Assembly: GCA_022661535.1 (NCBI GenBank)
Contig: JAKULF010000011.1
Location: forward strand, 1,984,001 to 2,048,000
Source of the DNA: Eutypa lata
Lineage: Eukaryota > Ascomycota > Sordariomycetes > Xylariales > Diatrypaceae
DNA: 64,000 nucleotides
Reading direction: 5' to 3'
The notes beneath the pieces are model-generated. The model saw only the letters and a list, made by a program, of their open reading frames with translations, made no database searches and had not been told where the DNA came from. Positions 22,448 to 34,800 of this stretch are shown here, piece by piece; the first letter of the stretch is position 1, and each line of letters begins with the position of its first letter. The position numbers and the translations under genes were made by a program.

Positions 22448-23857
22448 TCACACGTGTCCGGTCCGTCCCGGTGGCACCCATGGGCTATCCGGGATATTCA
22501 TGTTCAAGGGATGGTTTATCTTCAAAGCCACGTCGGGACACCTGTAGACATCGTCGATCTTGACGCCTGAGCTAGCACGAAATACCAAAGCAGATGAGGA
22601 CCCGCCAAAGTGGAACATACCCAGCTCCTCGCCACGGATGACGTGCTGTCCCTCGAACACCGTGGCCTGGCACGTAGAGATCTCCGTCATGCCAATGGAG
22701 ACGACGCACATGAGGCCGATTTGGGGGTTGTCAGCCTGGATGAAGATCAACTGGCGTGCGGCGGTGTTGGAGAAAAAACGAAGGGACTGCAAGTACGGTG
22801 GCGGTGGCGCCTCGGGGTCGTGATCGTCGATGGGGTATCCGATGGTAGAAGGCGCTTGGGCGAAGTACGTGCCGGGAATATCAACGATCTGTCTGATGGT
22901 GCCTTTGACGGGAGCGTGCCAGCGGTGATAACCTGTAGTGCTCAAGAAGCCCTGCAAGACCGTGCCCCCGACGAAGTCTTCGACGTTGTGGCCGGCAAGG
23001 AGGTGCTGAAGGGAGTAAGCCTCGTCCTTGATGAAGAGCTCGTCGTACTTTTGGACGTTCTCCTGGTAGGCGTATGACGTGGACTCGGCTGCGGAGCTAA
23101 CGATGGCGTCGTTTTTCAGGTCGCCCGTCGGACGGTCCGTCTCTGGGTCACGGAAGCGGCGGTTGAAGAAGTCCTCGTAGGAGGTGTAACCGTGGTAGTC
23201 GGCGTGGCAGTCGCAGATGAAGACGTCCTCAAAGGCGCGGTTGGGGTATTGCTCCATCATCTTTTCCTTAGCTTTAACGCTGAACCAGCCGTTGGTGCCC
23301 TCGTTAAGTACGTCACGAGAGTCCTTGGAGGTGAGGAAGAGTGTCCAGGCCACGAACATGTTCTTAAAGTGCCTGTTCAGGTTTTCCTTAGTGAAGGCGG
23401 AGAAGCCACCTTGGGTGTTCATGATATGTGACATGATCATGTACATGGGCGGGCCCAAGTCTCCGAAGGAAGGCGCCTGACGAAAAATTACGTTGATCTG
23501 GTCGATGAGATCTTCATAGCATCTGGAGGGATCTTTGTCGTCTTTGGACTGAAAAGAAGATGATGTGTCAACTAGCAATCTTACGAAGGAAACCGTGAAT
23601 TAACGACATACAGCGACCTCAAACATGCGAATGAACTCTCCATAGACAGTGGGTTCGCTCTCGATGAAGTTCTTAAACTCCTGCACGGGTGCCAGGAGAG
23701 CAGCATCTCCATTGCGGATTAACTTCCGTTGCTTCTCGACCTTGTTGGAAAGCTTGTCCATATAATCATGGAAGGCTTCCTGGCTCTTGGGAAGCCACCC
23801 AGAATTTTGGAAGGACTTGCGGGAGGGACGAAGTGTTCGAGACTGCTGTGCAGGCAT
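22448..23857 (-). CDS. PsiD-like pyruvoyl decarboxylase (phosphatidylserine decarboxylase family; probable aromatic L-amino acid decarboxylase)
   Basis: Two exons, 23857..23612 and 23548..22448, with a 63-nt intron (GTATGT...TTTTCAG), give 448 aa. The first ATG after the last upstream signal is at 23857. An N-terminal region with FQNSGWLPKSQ and EFKNFIESEPTVYGEFIRMF leads into GDLGPPMYMIMSHIMNT, AFTKENLNRHFKNMF, YTSYEDFFNRRFRDPETDRP and TGYHRWHAPVKGTI. The processing site is GMFHFGGSS (cleavage before about Ser399, which becomes the pyruvoyl group). Length and many of these segments resemble the mushroom tryptophan decarboxylase PsiD more than housekeeping phosphatidylserine decarboxylases, and no membrane segment is seen. 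The likely reaction is decarboxylation of an aromatic amino acid; the substrate is unproven. The gene is intact, lies in an AT-punctuated island, and has a broken relative 1.2 kb upstream. Confidence 0.85.
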
Positions 23858-25106
23858 GTTGTTGAACTGCACTGCTGAGACAAAGGGTACGAATATATGT
23901 ATGAGGAACTTGGAGGGAAACTAAGCGTTACTGACTGACTTTGGGCTTGTCTGTGAAGTTAAAGACTTGTGGTGCTGGAAGATCTGGGGCGAACGAGGCC
24001 GTGTTTATAGGATCCTTGAGGAATTAAAACCCGTGACCCAACTTCGCCACTTCTTAAAGGTTGCAGTGATGAGGTTGCAATGACGCATAATTAACGAAAT
24101 TGTTTTAGATGTAGCCACCTTACGGAGAGAGGCCTGAGTGATGAGGCAATTTGTTACGCGGTACAATGACTGGCTACCAGGTTGCCAGGCTGCTTATGCG
24201 GGCCGTAGGTTGACGGCGCTAGACCTGATCGTGAGCGCGTCGTCATCAACCCAGTCGTGCAACATCTAGTTGACTGAGTATACCTCAGACGATGGGACCT
24301 ACTTGTGTAAGTCGCCGGCGATCAGACTTGCCTGCGATGTGCGGGATAAGATCTTCACAACGGCTTCTAGGCAGGGTGAAACCGGTCAAATTTTCGATGA
24401 TGCTTGGCAGGCCGTAGTCACTTTTCATCTCGTGATATGTGTGGAGCCGCAGGTCGACGAGCACCTCGCCTCCTCCACCTCACGGGGGACAACAGGTGAT
24501 TCTTTAGGTAACAAACTTGAGAGGGGAAATGATGGAAGCATCGCGCCGGAGAGACAGGATGTTGTACCAATCTACGGAAGAAAATGACCATGCAGGTGTT
24601 CGTATGAATCAACCGGACAGTTCTTCCGCAGACGTTACCTCGAGTAACATACGCCGTGAATTTGTCCGACGCATTGAGCTAGCCACTGTGAATTTTGCGG
24701 GGTGGTGACACAAGTACGTTACCACGCACAATAATGCTGTATTACGAATTCTGATTCAAAGGGTAAGCACGCTTTGCCGATCGCTTCGAAGGTTTGGACA
24801 CCGTGTTATGCATCATCTTCAACACATATGTTGCAGTTCGTGCTGTGAAGAGAATCTACCGAAGGGCCAAACCTCAAAATTCAAGATTATGGAGACTTTA
24901 CGATGGATCCACGCTGGTTTGACAAGTTTGATATTATTCAAGTGTGGATTGTGCTAGCGAGTGTGTGATGCCTGAAAGCGTCCTCCGCCTGCATCCCCCA
25001 TCGCACCGATCAATCTGTCTTGCCAAATACCCAACGATCGTTACTTCTTCACGCAATCAGTTGAGGAAACCAGCCCTATTTCCTTGCGTTGAACGAATGA
25101 GCATTT
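23858..25106. other. intergenic region between the two decarboxylase loci
   Basis: Promoter region of the PsiD-like gene followed by about 1 kb without an intact gene. On the minus strand around 24330-24460 a short open stretch reads like real protein (LVDLRLHTYHEMKSDYGLPS...), but it is bounded by stops and I cannot name it. It may be debris of another gene. Confidence 0.5.
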
Positions 25107-26335
25107 TCATTGGTACACGTCGGTGAGCTCGCTCCGAAGCGGGGTATTTCTCTTCGAGACACCTGGACTTGCTGCAGATACCCTAGAGAGGTTCACGCCC
25201 GGACGGAAAAGAAGGCAGTGTGTGGAGCCACCGTGGTGAAACATGCCGGTCTCCTCTCCCTTTTTGATGTTTTCCGGCAAGTTAGGTCTGATCTCACATG
25301 TCGAGACATCCGCCATGCCGACGTAGATGGCTGCCATCAAGCCGATGGGCGGCGGTGCTTGAATCAGAAAGATAGCCCTTGTCGCGAGATGGGTGATATA
25401 CCCCTGACCTTGATCGGGAGCTGCCGGATCGGGACCGTCTGGGTTGGTAAAACCGGTGATAGTGGGCTCCGAGAAATATGTACCATTAACAATCCACTTC
25501 TTGACAATCTTTCCATCCACAGGGGAGTGCCAGCGGTGGTAAGACGTAGCACTCAGAAAGGCCTGATACACTGTACCGCCGATGAAGTCTTTTCCCAGAC
25601 CGTCGTGAGCCATCATCTCAGATACCGAATATGGCTGGCCCGTTAACCAAAAGGAATCCTGCTCTTTGACATTGGTTTGGAGAGCGTATGACTTGGACTC
25701 GCACGAATTCACCACCCAGTTATTATCGGTTGGCTTGGCAACAGGTCGGAGAGTATCGATGTTTTTGAATTTTCTGACAAAAAAGGCACCCTAAGATGCA
25801 AATCCCCAGTGAGGCCGTTCTTTGTTGCACTCGAACAGCTCTTCAAATGAAGGCCATTCTCTGCCGTCGGGGTTGGTATCCTGGGCAATGACCTTCAGTG
25901 GCTCTGGCTGCAGCCACCCAGCTTTTGTCTCACCAAGCACGTACTGAGGAAGACCCGTCTTAAGTACCTTGTCTCTCCAGGTATCCAAAATGACTCTCAT
26001 CTTCGCGTTGACCTCGGGCTTGAGGAAAAAAGGCATACCCGCTTTGAGTAGCCATGGGCCAAGCTAGAACAGCGTTGAACGGGAAGCCAATCAAGCCGAC
26101 TGTGTATCCAACCTTGCTCCGCTCTGGTGCTACATGATTCATGGTGAGGTCGAATGCGCACAGCATGGTTCATAGTCTCGAATCTGCTTGTTGCCGACAG
26201 GATCCATTTTGTACGGCTCCCCTGTTGGAGACTTCGTCGAACATGGCGGAAGCCAGCATACGAAGCTTAACAGAAGTTTCGGTGAGGCATGTGAGATCTT
26301 CAACGGGTTTCGATAGTTCGATCGGGGCTGCATAT
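25107..26335 (-). pseudogene. second phosphatidylserine-decarboxylase-like gene, broken
   Basis: Decayed copy of a related decarboxylase. From the 5' side come a fragment with SVKLRMLASAMFDEV, PYKMDPVGNKQIRDYE in another frame, then GLIGFPFNAVLAWPMATQSG, PEVNAKMRVILDTWRDKVL, AFFVRKFKNIDTLRPVAKPT, SYHRWHSPVDGKIVK and the pyruvoyl-forming site GMFHHGGSTHCLLF. Breaks: a frame change in the 26200-26240 region, another at about 26160-26166, a one-base excess in a T6 tract (26026-26031 as A6 on the plus strand), and an in-frame TAG at 25791-25793 where Trp is expected. TGG to TAG is a RIP-direction change. The 5' end is cut by an AT-only block. The motif order differs from the intact neighbour, so it is an old paralogue and not a recent duplicate. 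Confidence 0.82.
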
Positions 26336-26695
26336 CGTTTTTTCTTATTTAAATTTATGAAACCTTAATTTACGCATTAAAGTTATTTTGGATTCCTTAA
26401 ACCGGCAATTCGAATTATATTAAATAATAATTATAAAAAAAGATTTTAAAATATTAATTTACGTAATTTATTAATTGTTTTTATAATATAAAATATATAT
26501 TAAAATTTAATATTTTATTAATAAATTAATATTAAATATCAAAAAGTTAAATATATATTAATTTATACCGTAATAATGAAATAAAACAATATATTATAAA
26601 TTTATTTACAATAAAACAAATACTTTCTTTAACATTTATAAACACTTATTCGTTCTATTATCTTAATTAAAAAAAAAACACAATTATTAAGCTGA
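26336..26695. repeat. AT-only block, RIP-like
   Basis: About 350 bp almost without G or C, abutting the 5' end of the broken decarboxylase and lying about 190 bp before the carboxypeptidase start. Same character as the block at 18.2 kb. Confidence 0.75.
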
Positions 26696-26886
26696 TACAC
26701 TTGTTCTTCTTTAAAATATCCAAAGGGAACCACTCTACTCTTGAACTGTAGATTCTTCTTGATCATTAGAACCTTGCAGCCACCAAACAGCATACTCCAG
26801 GTCTACCAGATGACCAAGACATCATAGTCTATATCATATCCAAACTGGCCTTTACTCGGTCCTACCTGCATTTTAAATTCTACAGT

Positions 26887-28853
26887 ATGCTATTGTGGCT
26901 TGGTATTGCCTTATTTCAGTTCGGTGCACTTGGTGCCCTGCAACAGCGAGGAGAGACCATCAAGACAACTGCCGCAACACTGGACATCTTCCAGAACGTG
27001 GACGTATCATATAGGGAAGTGCGAGTATGTTCAACAGCAGGTACTACTGGATTTATTCTTTGAATACAACTGCTGACTATCTCTTTCTCCAGCCAGGTAT
27101 ATGCGGGGAGACCACTTCATACGCTGGCTACGTGAATTTCCCACCCAATTCCATGAGTGGGGTGGAACATGACTATCCTGTTCACACATTCTTCTGGTAC
27201 TTCAAGTCGCAGAATAATGCCGAAGGCTCTCCTCTGATCATTTGGATGAACGGTGGGCCCGGAGCGTCCTCTATGCTTGGCCTGTTTACTGAGAACGGAC
27301 CATGCCACATTAATGGGATGCTTACCCCTGAACCCAGCCCTTTGTCTTGGAACCTCGATTATAACGTGCTCTACGTCGACCAGCCCGTCCAAACAGGCTT
27401 CAGTTACGATATATGTACGCCTGGAATGTTGGACCTGAAGACCGGCAACATCATCGTTGATGGTCTCAATGAACTGGGCGAGGGAAACCAGACCTTAATC
27501 CCTGGAAGTTTCAGCAGCCAAGACACCAAATCGACCGCCAATACTACCGAAAACGCTGCGCGACATTTCTGGAATTTTCTGCAAGTGTGGTCACAAGATT
27601 TCCCTGAGCATACCTCAAGCGACGACTCGATAAGCATCTGGACGGAATCATACGGTGGCAAGTATGGGCCGAGCTTTGCTAGGCTTATCCAAGAACAGAA
27701 CGCTCGAATCCGCAGCGGCTCCTTGCGGGGTGCAAAGGTTCTCAATCTCGCAACGCTTGGCATCATTAACGGGTGTGTGGACTTGTACGTTCAAGAGACG
27801 TCTGCACCAGAATTTGCCTACGATAGGAATGCCTACGGCATCGCTGGCATCACCCTCGATGAGTACCAATCTGCTCTCGTGGCATTTTCCCGGAAAGACG
27901 GCTGTCAAGACATGATCCGCAGGTGTCACCATGCCGCCAGAAGACAGGATCCAGGCATGTATGGCAATGCGACCGATGTTAATATCGCATGCGAGTCAGC
28001 CAGCGACTTCTGCCAGAATGAGGTGGAAGGTCCGTATATAAACCGTAAGAAGTGGGGTTTTTACGACATCGCTCATTGTTACCTGGATGCATTCCCTGGA
28101 TTCGAGTCCCTATATTACCTCGCCGATGAGAAGGTGCGCGAGGAATTGGGCGTGCCTGTTAACTTCACCGTCCTTTCCAACACGGTTGGAAAGGCGTTCA
28201 ATCTCACGGGTGACTACGCGAGGCGAGATCCCAGAGGCTATTTCGAAGACATTGCTACCTTGTTGGATTCCGGCATCCAAGTCGCTATGGTGTATGGGGA
28301 CAGAGACTTCGCTTGCAACTGGATCGGTGGCGAGCGAGTAAGTCTGAGTGTAAAGTACTCCCAAAGCGACGAGTTCAGTGCTGCTGGATATGCCGATGTT
28401 ACTCTGGACGATTCTGATCTGCCCGATCCAGTTGGACAAGTCCGCCAGCATGGCTTGTTTTCTTTCACCCGCGTCTATCAATCCGGCCACATGGTTCCAT
28501 CTTACAAGCCCAAGGAAGCCTATCACATCCTACACCGTTCCATGCAGGGAAGGGACATCGCCACAGGAAAGATAGTGGTAACAAGCGACTACTCGACGGA
28601 TGGCCTATTTGAGTCCAACCAAACATTCAAACCGCCACCCATTCCTCCAGTGACCTGCTACCTGAGGTTTATGTCGTCGACATGTGCTGACAACCAGATC
28701 AGCGCGATTGAAGATGGATCTGCTTCTATAGTTAGTGGGGTCATAGTAGATCCGGGTCCTTCACCATGGCCGTGCCCAAACCTTCCTGCCGGATTTCCCG
28801 AAGGAGCGCAAGGCAACACCAAGCAAGAGGATTACATCATCGGGGAATTGTGA
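26887..28853 (+). CDS. secreted serine carboxypeptidase (peptidase family S10)
   Basis: Two exons, 26887..27024 and 27093..28853, with a 68-nt intron containing a CTGAC branch site, give 632 aa. Exon 1 supplies the signal peptide ([18 protein letters not shown]) and SYREVR, which joins [18 protein letters not shown] in exon 2, the usual S10 substrate-side start. The triad is clear: Ser232 in ESYGGKYGP, Asp in [12 protein letters not shown], His in [12 protein letters not shown]. The oxyanion/substrate motif is [10 protein letters not shown]. Several N-glycosylation sequons are present. Family knowledge: these acid carboxypeptidases trim C-terminal residues of extracellular or vacuolar peptides. 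The frame is undamaged although an AT-only block and a dead transposase flank it, so selection has probably kept it. Confidence 0.93.
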
Positions 28854-29554
28854 TTTCTTTTGTTTTCACAATGAGATGTGGTCTTGACTTGAAGTAGGCT
28901 GGTGAAAGGTGGCGGATGCGGATGTAGATGTCGCTCTCGATGAGGCCGCTATTACCCAGCAGTACTTAGCCCAGGACGCTAGCTTATCCGCCCAAGAGCC
29001 GGAGACCTTTTCTAAGGATTGAGGTTGGTATTGTATCCGAAAATTCGGGCAAGAACGTGAACATTAAACAGATTATTGGTTTTACCCCGCGGAACTACCC
29101 CCACGCCTTGGTTGTGATTAGTCCTATACCATTGAGAAAGTTGCTGGTACGGTAGTTATTACGAGGCAACGATTGTACGCTACAGTTTCTTTATTGTTTA
29201 GAAAGAGGCATACTAATACACAATAAGGCCATTAGTATTGTGATAACCGTATTAGTCATTGGCTACAGAAATTAGACAGTGATAGGGGGTATGTCTGTTG
29301 TGACAATTATACCGTGTCTTGACAGAGGTTACTACTATGTAGCTGTATGTACCCACTATGGGGGCCCTCTATGTTGATTAGCTTTTTCAAGAACGCGTCA
29401 GGGGCTTTCAGATAATACAAGTTCTGTCACAATTACTGAATACACGCTTGTGTCCAACAACTGATTACACTCGCCCTAAAAGCACTTTTAACAATCCTTT
29501 CAAAGAAAAAGAATTATATCGTCTTATTCCTCATTCTTTTCCGAATCCAACGAT
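28854..29554. other. intergenic, possible repeat debris
   Basis: 3' flank of the carboxypeptidase and left flank of the transposase remnant. A short plus-strand stretch around 28930-29020 keeps protein-like composition (DEAAITQQYLAQDASLSAQE) but is not identifiable. I could not find paired terminal inverted repeats for the element to the right. Confidence 0.45.
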
Positions 29555-30703
29555 ATGAGTTCCAGCAACCAATTCCGCGCGGCACAGGCCTTAAATGACG
29601 TCACTGGTGGAGCCTCTCTCAGAGCAGTCGCCAAAACCTATCAGATCAGCAGGACCTACTTACCGCGCCGTATTAAAGGAATACCTAAAAGAAGACCGGA
29701 ATAAAAGCCAGCAGAAGTTATCAAAGGTCCAGGAATCGAGCCTTGCTAACTAGATTATTACCCAAGGCATGCTAGGCTTTGCACTACCCCATTCGCGATT
29801 CCGGCCGTTTGCAGAGCGAACTTTGCTATACAACGGCCATGCAACATCCTTTGGGATCAACTGGCATACCAGTATTCTGCGGCGAAATCCTCAGATCCGA
29901 ACTCTCCAAGGCCTATCCATTGATTATAAGCGAGTTAACGGCGCTACCGAAGACTTCCTTGACGTATTATTCAGTCGTTTGACCTTAGATGCCATCAAAG
30001 ATATCCCGGCCCGGCACCGATATAACGCGGATGAGTTTGGGGTAATAGAGGGATAACTGTTTGGTACTGGGAGAAGCTTTTCGCAAGTATATCCTACTGA
30101 AAGATCTTTCGAAAAGGCAATGGATACGTCCGCTAACGGTTGGACTAACAATGAAATTGCTTTGAAGTGGCTTAGCGAAGTGTTTATACTTAATACAAAG
30201 CCGACAGACCCTGACCAGTGGCGTATGCTTATCCTCAAAGGTCACACGGCAGTCATACCACCGAGGAGTTCATGTAAGCGTGCCTAAACAACACGATCTG
30301 GCTTGTATTCCTTCCGGTTCATTCGTCACACGTTTTCCAGTCCTTGGATGTGGGTGCATTCGCTGTATTGAAAAAGGCATTCCGACGATGGCTCCGGCTG
30401 CGCTTGTTTGGGCGGACGTCCCAAGATATCGATAAACAGGACTTCCTGTATGCCCTCGCAATGGCTTGGAAGACAGCAATGGATTCCGAATACATCAGGG
30501 TCGGTTGGAAGGCATCAGGATTGTGGCCAGTCAACCGGAATCAACCACTTCGCAACCCTTTATTGAAGAAAAGGGAACGGCAAACCAAAGCGGCGACGCC
30601 TAGGGGGCTTGCAACACCTGCAGGGCCCGATTTACTCCCGCAAACCCTCTGTGAGCTACAAAGAGCATATAGTCTTTTGTACAGCTACAGAATGAATGCA
30701 TGA
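29555..30703 (+). mobile_element. degenerate pogo/Fot1-type (Tc1/mariner superfamily) DNA transposon, transposase remnant
   Basis: The start (ATG at 29555, NQFRAAQALNDVTGGASLRA...ISRTYLPRRIKG) is the N-terminal helix-turn-helix of fungal pogo-like transposases. LRRNPQIRTLQGLSIDYKRV, IPARHRYNADEFGVIEG (first Asp of the DDE triad in NADEFG) and, at 30344-30703, LDVGAFAVLKKAF...QDFLYALAMAW...GWKASGLWPV follow. Frames change repeatedly and several stops interrupt it, and much of the region between the first Asp and the C-terminal part is damaged. It is about 1.15 kb, shorter than an intact 1.6 kb gene, and is inactive. Confidence 0.85.
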
Positions 30704-31840
30704 AAAGGATTATGAATGATGGAATAGCATGAGTTGATGAGAACTCTGTTAGTTGATACCAAGGGAGGTTTTAGCATCGTCATAGTAGCATGATATCTAA
30801 TAAATCAAAGTTTGTTTCAAGAACGGTGGTTCACAAGCCCATGGATATGTGAACACACTACACGATTTTGTATCTTAAGTCTAGCCTCCCCAACCGCCGT
30901 GTCTGGATATTCTTAAGAAGTATCTGCCCGCCCGACTGGTTGCTACCTCCAGCTAATATATCGTGTTCTAAATGCGCTCGACAATGTAAAGGATCCACGT
31001 TGCTGTCTTGCAGAAAGCGTCAACAAATCTCTATATCGTTCAATATATCACCGCCGTAAGCTCTCCTGAGGGGAATCGTCGGTAACACCAATTAGGAACA
31101 CCTCAAATTCCTCTCAGTGGCAGCCTACCAGTTCAGATTCTGGTAAGGCGCCTCAAGTTTCACCAGAGAACCTTTTATAAAATTTATATAATAAATCTTT
31201 TTAAAGTTTTATAAAAAGTTTCATATTATATTTAAATATTTTCAAATAAATAATTAAAATTTAAACCTTATTTATAATACTAAGTATGTAGTAACATTAA
31301 CGGCATTGCTATAATAAGTGAATAAGTGTTCAAGCAATGAGCCGGATCAAAACGCGGGACTCCGGATTAGGAAACATCATGCGGAACTGGCAGACCCGGT
31401 TTATTAATCAACCCCCGTATTATCATCTCCTAAAGCACCTCAGCTTGACCACCCAATGATAGATGACGCCAGCATAGAGTGTCAATACATCGGGAGTACG
31501 TTTTACCGGTCTGTGTTGATATCTAGAATGTCTTAATTCGAGTATTTTCAAATTACCAAGCAAAAAGCATTGCTAATCAAGAAGAGGTGCGGCTTCTCTA
31601 TCTACCTGGTAGTCGCATTATCGATGCTCACGATGATAGAACCGGGGCTTCATTAGGGATTAGAATAAGCAACTGCACGCATCAATTTGTTTCTCCGCCC
31701 CCAACTCTAGCTAGCTCTACCATGTAATGCACCATACCCATACTTTCCAATTTTGTCTCCCCTCCATGTCTCTTTACTACTCCATACGTAGTAGTACCTC
31801 TACATAAACATCACCCACGTAACAACAGTGCTAGGCAATT
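30704..31840. other. intergenic region with AT-rich block
   Basis: Right flank of the dead transposon and 3' flank of xanthine dehydrogenase. No gene is seen. A small inverted repeat (TACTAC...GTAGTA, 31777-31798) lies just beyond the dehydrogenase stop. Confidence 0.6.
31170..31295. repeat. AT-only block, RIP-like
   Basis: About 125 bp of nearly pure A/T, the third such block, marking the right edge of the accessory island. Confidence 0.7.
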
Positions 31841-34800
31841 TCAAATCGCAATGAAGAAGTTCTTCTCCCCCTCCTTCGGCAGCACCCTCGCACGCTGCAT
31901 GATAGGATCGACGCACGACAGCCTGATGCGCTCGGGGGTAGCAGGGCTCTCGAGGCGGAGCAGACCATCCTCACCGTCGTCATTATCGATGCCGTATTCT
32001 CTCTTATCAGCTCCGAGCACCTTGGCAACGACGCCGTAGTCGGCGCGGGCCGCCTTGAGCGCGTCGCGGATGGCGAAGAAGACGGAGCTGCCCATGAAGA
32101 GCGGGGGCTCGCCCACGCCACGGCTGCGCTGGATGGTGCGGAGGTGCTCCCAGTTGACGTCCTTGAGGATGCTGATGTTCATGACCTGGGGGATGTCGCG
32201 GAAGCCGGGGATCTTGTAGGCTCCGGGGCCCTTGGTGAACAAGCTGCCGGCTGCTGGCCCACTGCGCAGCCACAGACTCTCCTCCATGGTGAAGAGGCCG
32301 AGCCCCTGGGAGAAGGCGCCCTCTATCTGCCCGTAGTCGATGGACGGGTTGATGGAGCGGCCAACATCCATCTTGACGTCGGCGCGGCGGCAGGTCCACG
32401 TGCCGGTCAGGCAGTCCAGCTCGACCTCGGCGGCCGCGACGCCCTGCGTGAAGTAGAAGAACATCTTGCCTGTGTTCTCGCCCCATGTGTAGCCGATCTC
32501 GGGGGTCTTGTAGAAGCCGTTGGCGCTGAGGTTGACGCGATCGAAGTACGCCTTGTGCGCGAGGTCCTTCATCGAGGCGGTCGGTCCGAGCGCCTCGCGG
32601 TACGGGGCCAGGCGGGCGTTGATCTGCTCGCAGGCATTCCAGATCGCGTAGCCGTTCAGGTCAGAAGAAGCCGAGGCCGCGGTTGGCGAGGTGTTGGCTA
32701 CTGCATTGGTGCCCGTCTCTTGGATATGGACGTCTTCTATTGGCACTTTCAGAGCCTCGGCAGTAAGCGTGATCATCTTTGTGTGCAAACCCTGGCCCAT
32801 CTCTGTGCCGCCATGCGCAACAAGAACGGACCCATCAAGATATATATGCACGAGCGCACCAGCTTGGTTGAACCAGAGTGCTGTGAAGGAAATACCGAAT
32901 TTGGTAGGAATGAGTGCCAGACCTCGTTTGCGCCACTTGTGCGACTTGTTGAATTCTTCGACAGCTTTGCGGCGGTTGACATAGTCCGTCTCTTCTAGAA
33001 CTTGCTTATACATCAAGGGCACATACCAGTCTTGGATCTCTTGGTTGAAATGGGTCTTTTGTCCGGTCTCGTACATGTTGATCTCGCGAAGCTTCTCGAC
33101 TGGGATATTAAGACGGTCCGCAACCTCAGACATGTAAGACTCTGTGATGAACATGCCCTGCGGGCCTCCAAACCCACGGAAGGCGGTATTAGACATTGTG
33201 TTGGTCTTGCATAAACGACCGCGGACGTGAACGTTAGGTATATAATAGCAGTTATCGCAGTGTGTCATAGCACGTTCACAGACAGCGGCGCTCAAATCGA
33301 ATGACCAGCCGGCATTATTGAACACGTCAAGCTCGAGGGCTTGAAGTTTTCCATCTTTGTTGACTCCGACCTTCCACTTTCCGAGAAAAGGGTGACGTTG
33401 GCCGCTGAACACCATGTCTTCGTCTCGGTTGAGCATGCATCGAACTGGTCGCTTCGTCTTCTGTGCTGCCAAGGCAATAATCGTACTTAGAGCAACGCAT
33501 CTTGTTTCTTTACCCCCAAAGCCACCTCCTAGACGCTTGACACGGGACACTACCTTATTAGATTGAACACCTAGAATCTTAGCAGCATATGCCTGACTGT
33601 AGGATAATGTTAGATACAGAAATTCTGTATAATGGAGTAGAATAGATCACTTACGTCTCTGTGGGATTCTGGCTACTCGACCATATCTCTACTTCACCGT
33701 CCTCCGGTTTCGGTATAGCCAAAGCCGCATTCGTTTCAAGGTAGAAGTGCTCCTGTCCGCCCATTCGCGTCACTCCAGTGATGGTGTAGTCACAATTTTT
33801 GAATGCTTCCTCGCTGTCACCCCTCTTAATATACCTATAGAACTTGTGAAAACTTTCCTTCTCAATTGCCTCTTCCATTGTGAATATAGCAGGGAGATCT
33901 TCGTAGTCGATCTTCACAGCTCGAACACCCTCTTCAGCTCTCGCTTTAGAGGTGGCTAAGACGAGTGCGATCGCTTGGCCAGTGGTGAAGACCTCATCCT
34001 CGGCGAAGAAGAAGTCGTCAAAATTTGGGGCTCCCCACTTGTTGTCTTCCGGTTTGTGTAGGTCGTTTCTATCCACCACGTCGACGACACCGGGTACCTC
34101 TAGCGTGGCCGAGTAGTCAATAGACTTGATCTTGGCGTGTGCTCTTGTTGAGAGTACAAGGCACGCATGAAGTTCGTTCTTTAGTGGCGTGATATCATCC
34201 GTGTATTGAGCCTCGCCGGTCGTCTGTTTGAGAGCGGCGACGTGGTTTGCTGGCTTCCCTACAGATTCCTGAACGTAATCGGCGGTTGCCTTTTCGTCTT
34301 TCCAACCGGTTGATATTGCTCGTTCTAGCTCTTCAACTGCCTGACTATCGCCATTCTCACTCTCTACGTTCAGACTAGACAATACGTCATGATAGAACCT
34401 GTAGAAAAAGCCAAGTGCCAGCGCTTTTCGATATGATGCCATGCCACCCGGAACACCGAACTGCAGATTGAAATCAGACTCCAGAGCGTTCATCGCGCCC
34501 TCGAGGGTATTTGGGTGTGCTAACATCTTCCCCTTCAAATACTCGTTTGCTTTTGCAGCAGCGATGGTGAACGGCGCCATACCGCCATAGACAAGATTGG
34601 AATGTTCCACTATGCCTTTCTCGTTTACTCTGACATGAAGCGCACCGGTAACAATCGCGATATCGTCGTCCTTTCGTTTCGCTTGCTTGTAAGCTCTGAA
34701 ATAAACACCCTTCTCCGGTGTGACTGGGATGCGAATAGATGCAATGATCGCATCTTGCTCCAAAGCGGTTCGCCGGTACCCCTTGAAGAATGTCGCCATA

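Noticed and set aside
23858..23872. Upstream extension of the PsiD-like frame by five codons
   Set aside because: The codon at 23872 is GTG; the first ATG is at 23857, and the extension adds nothing conserved.
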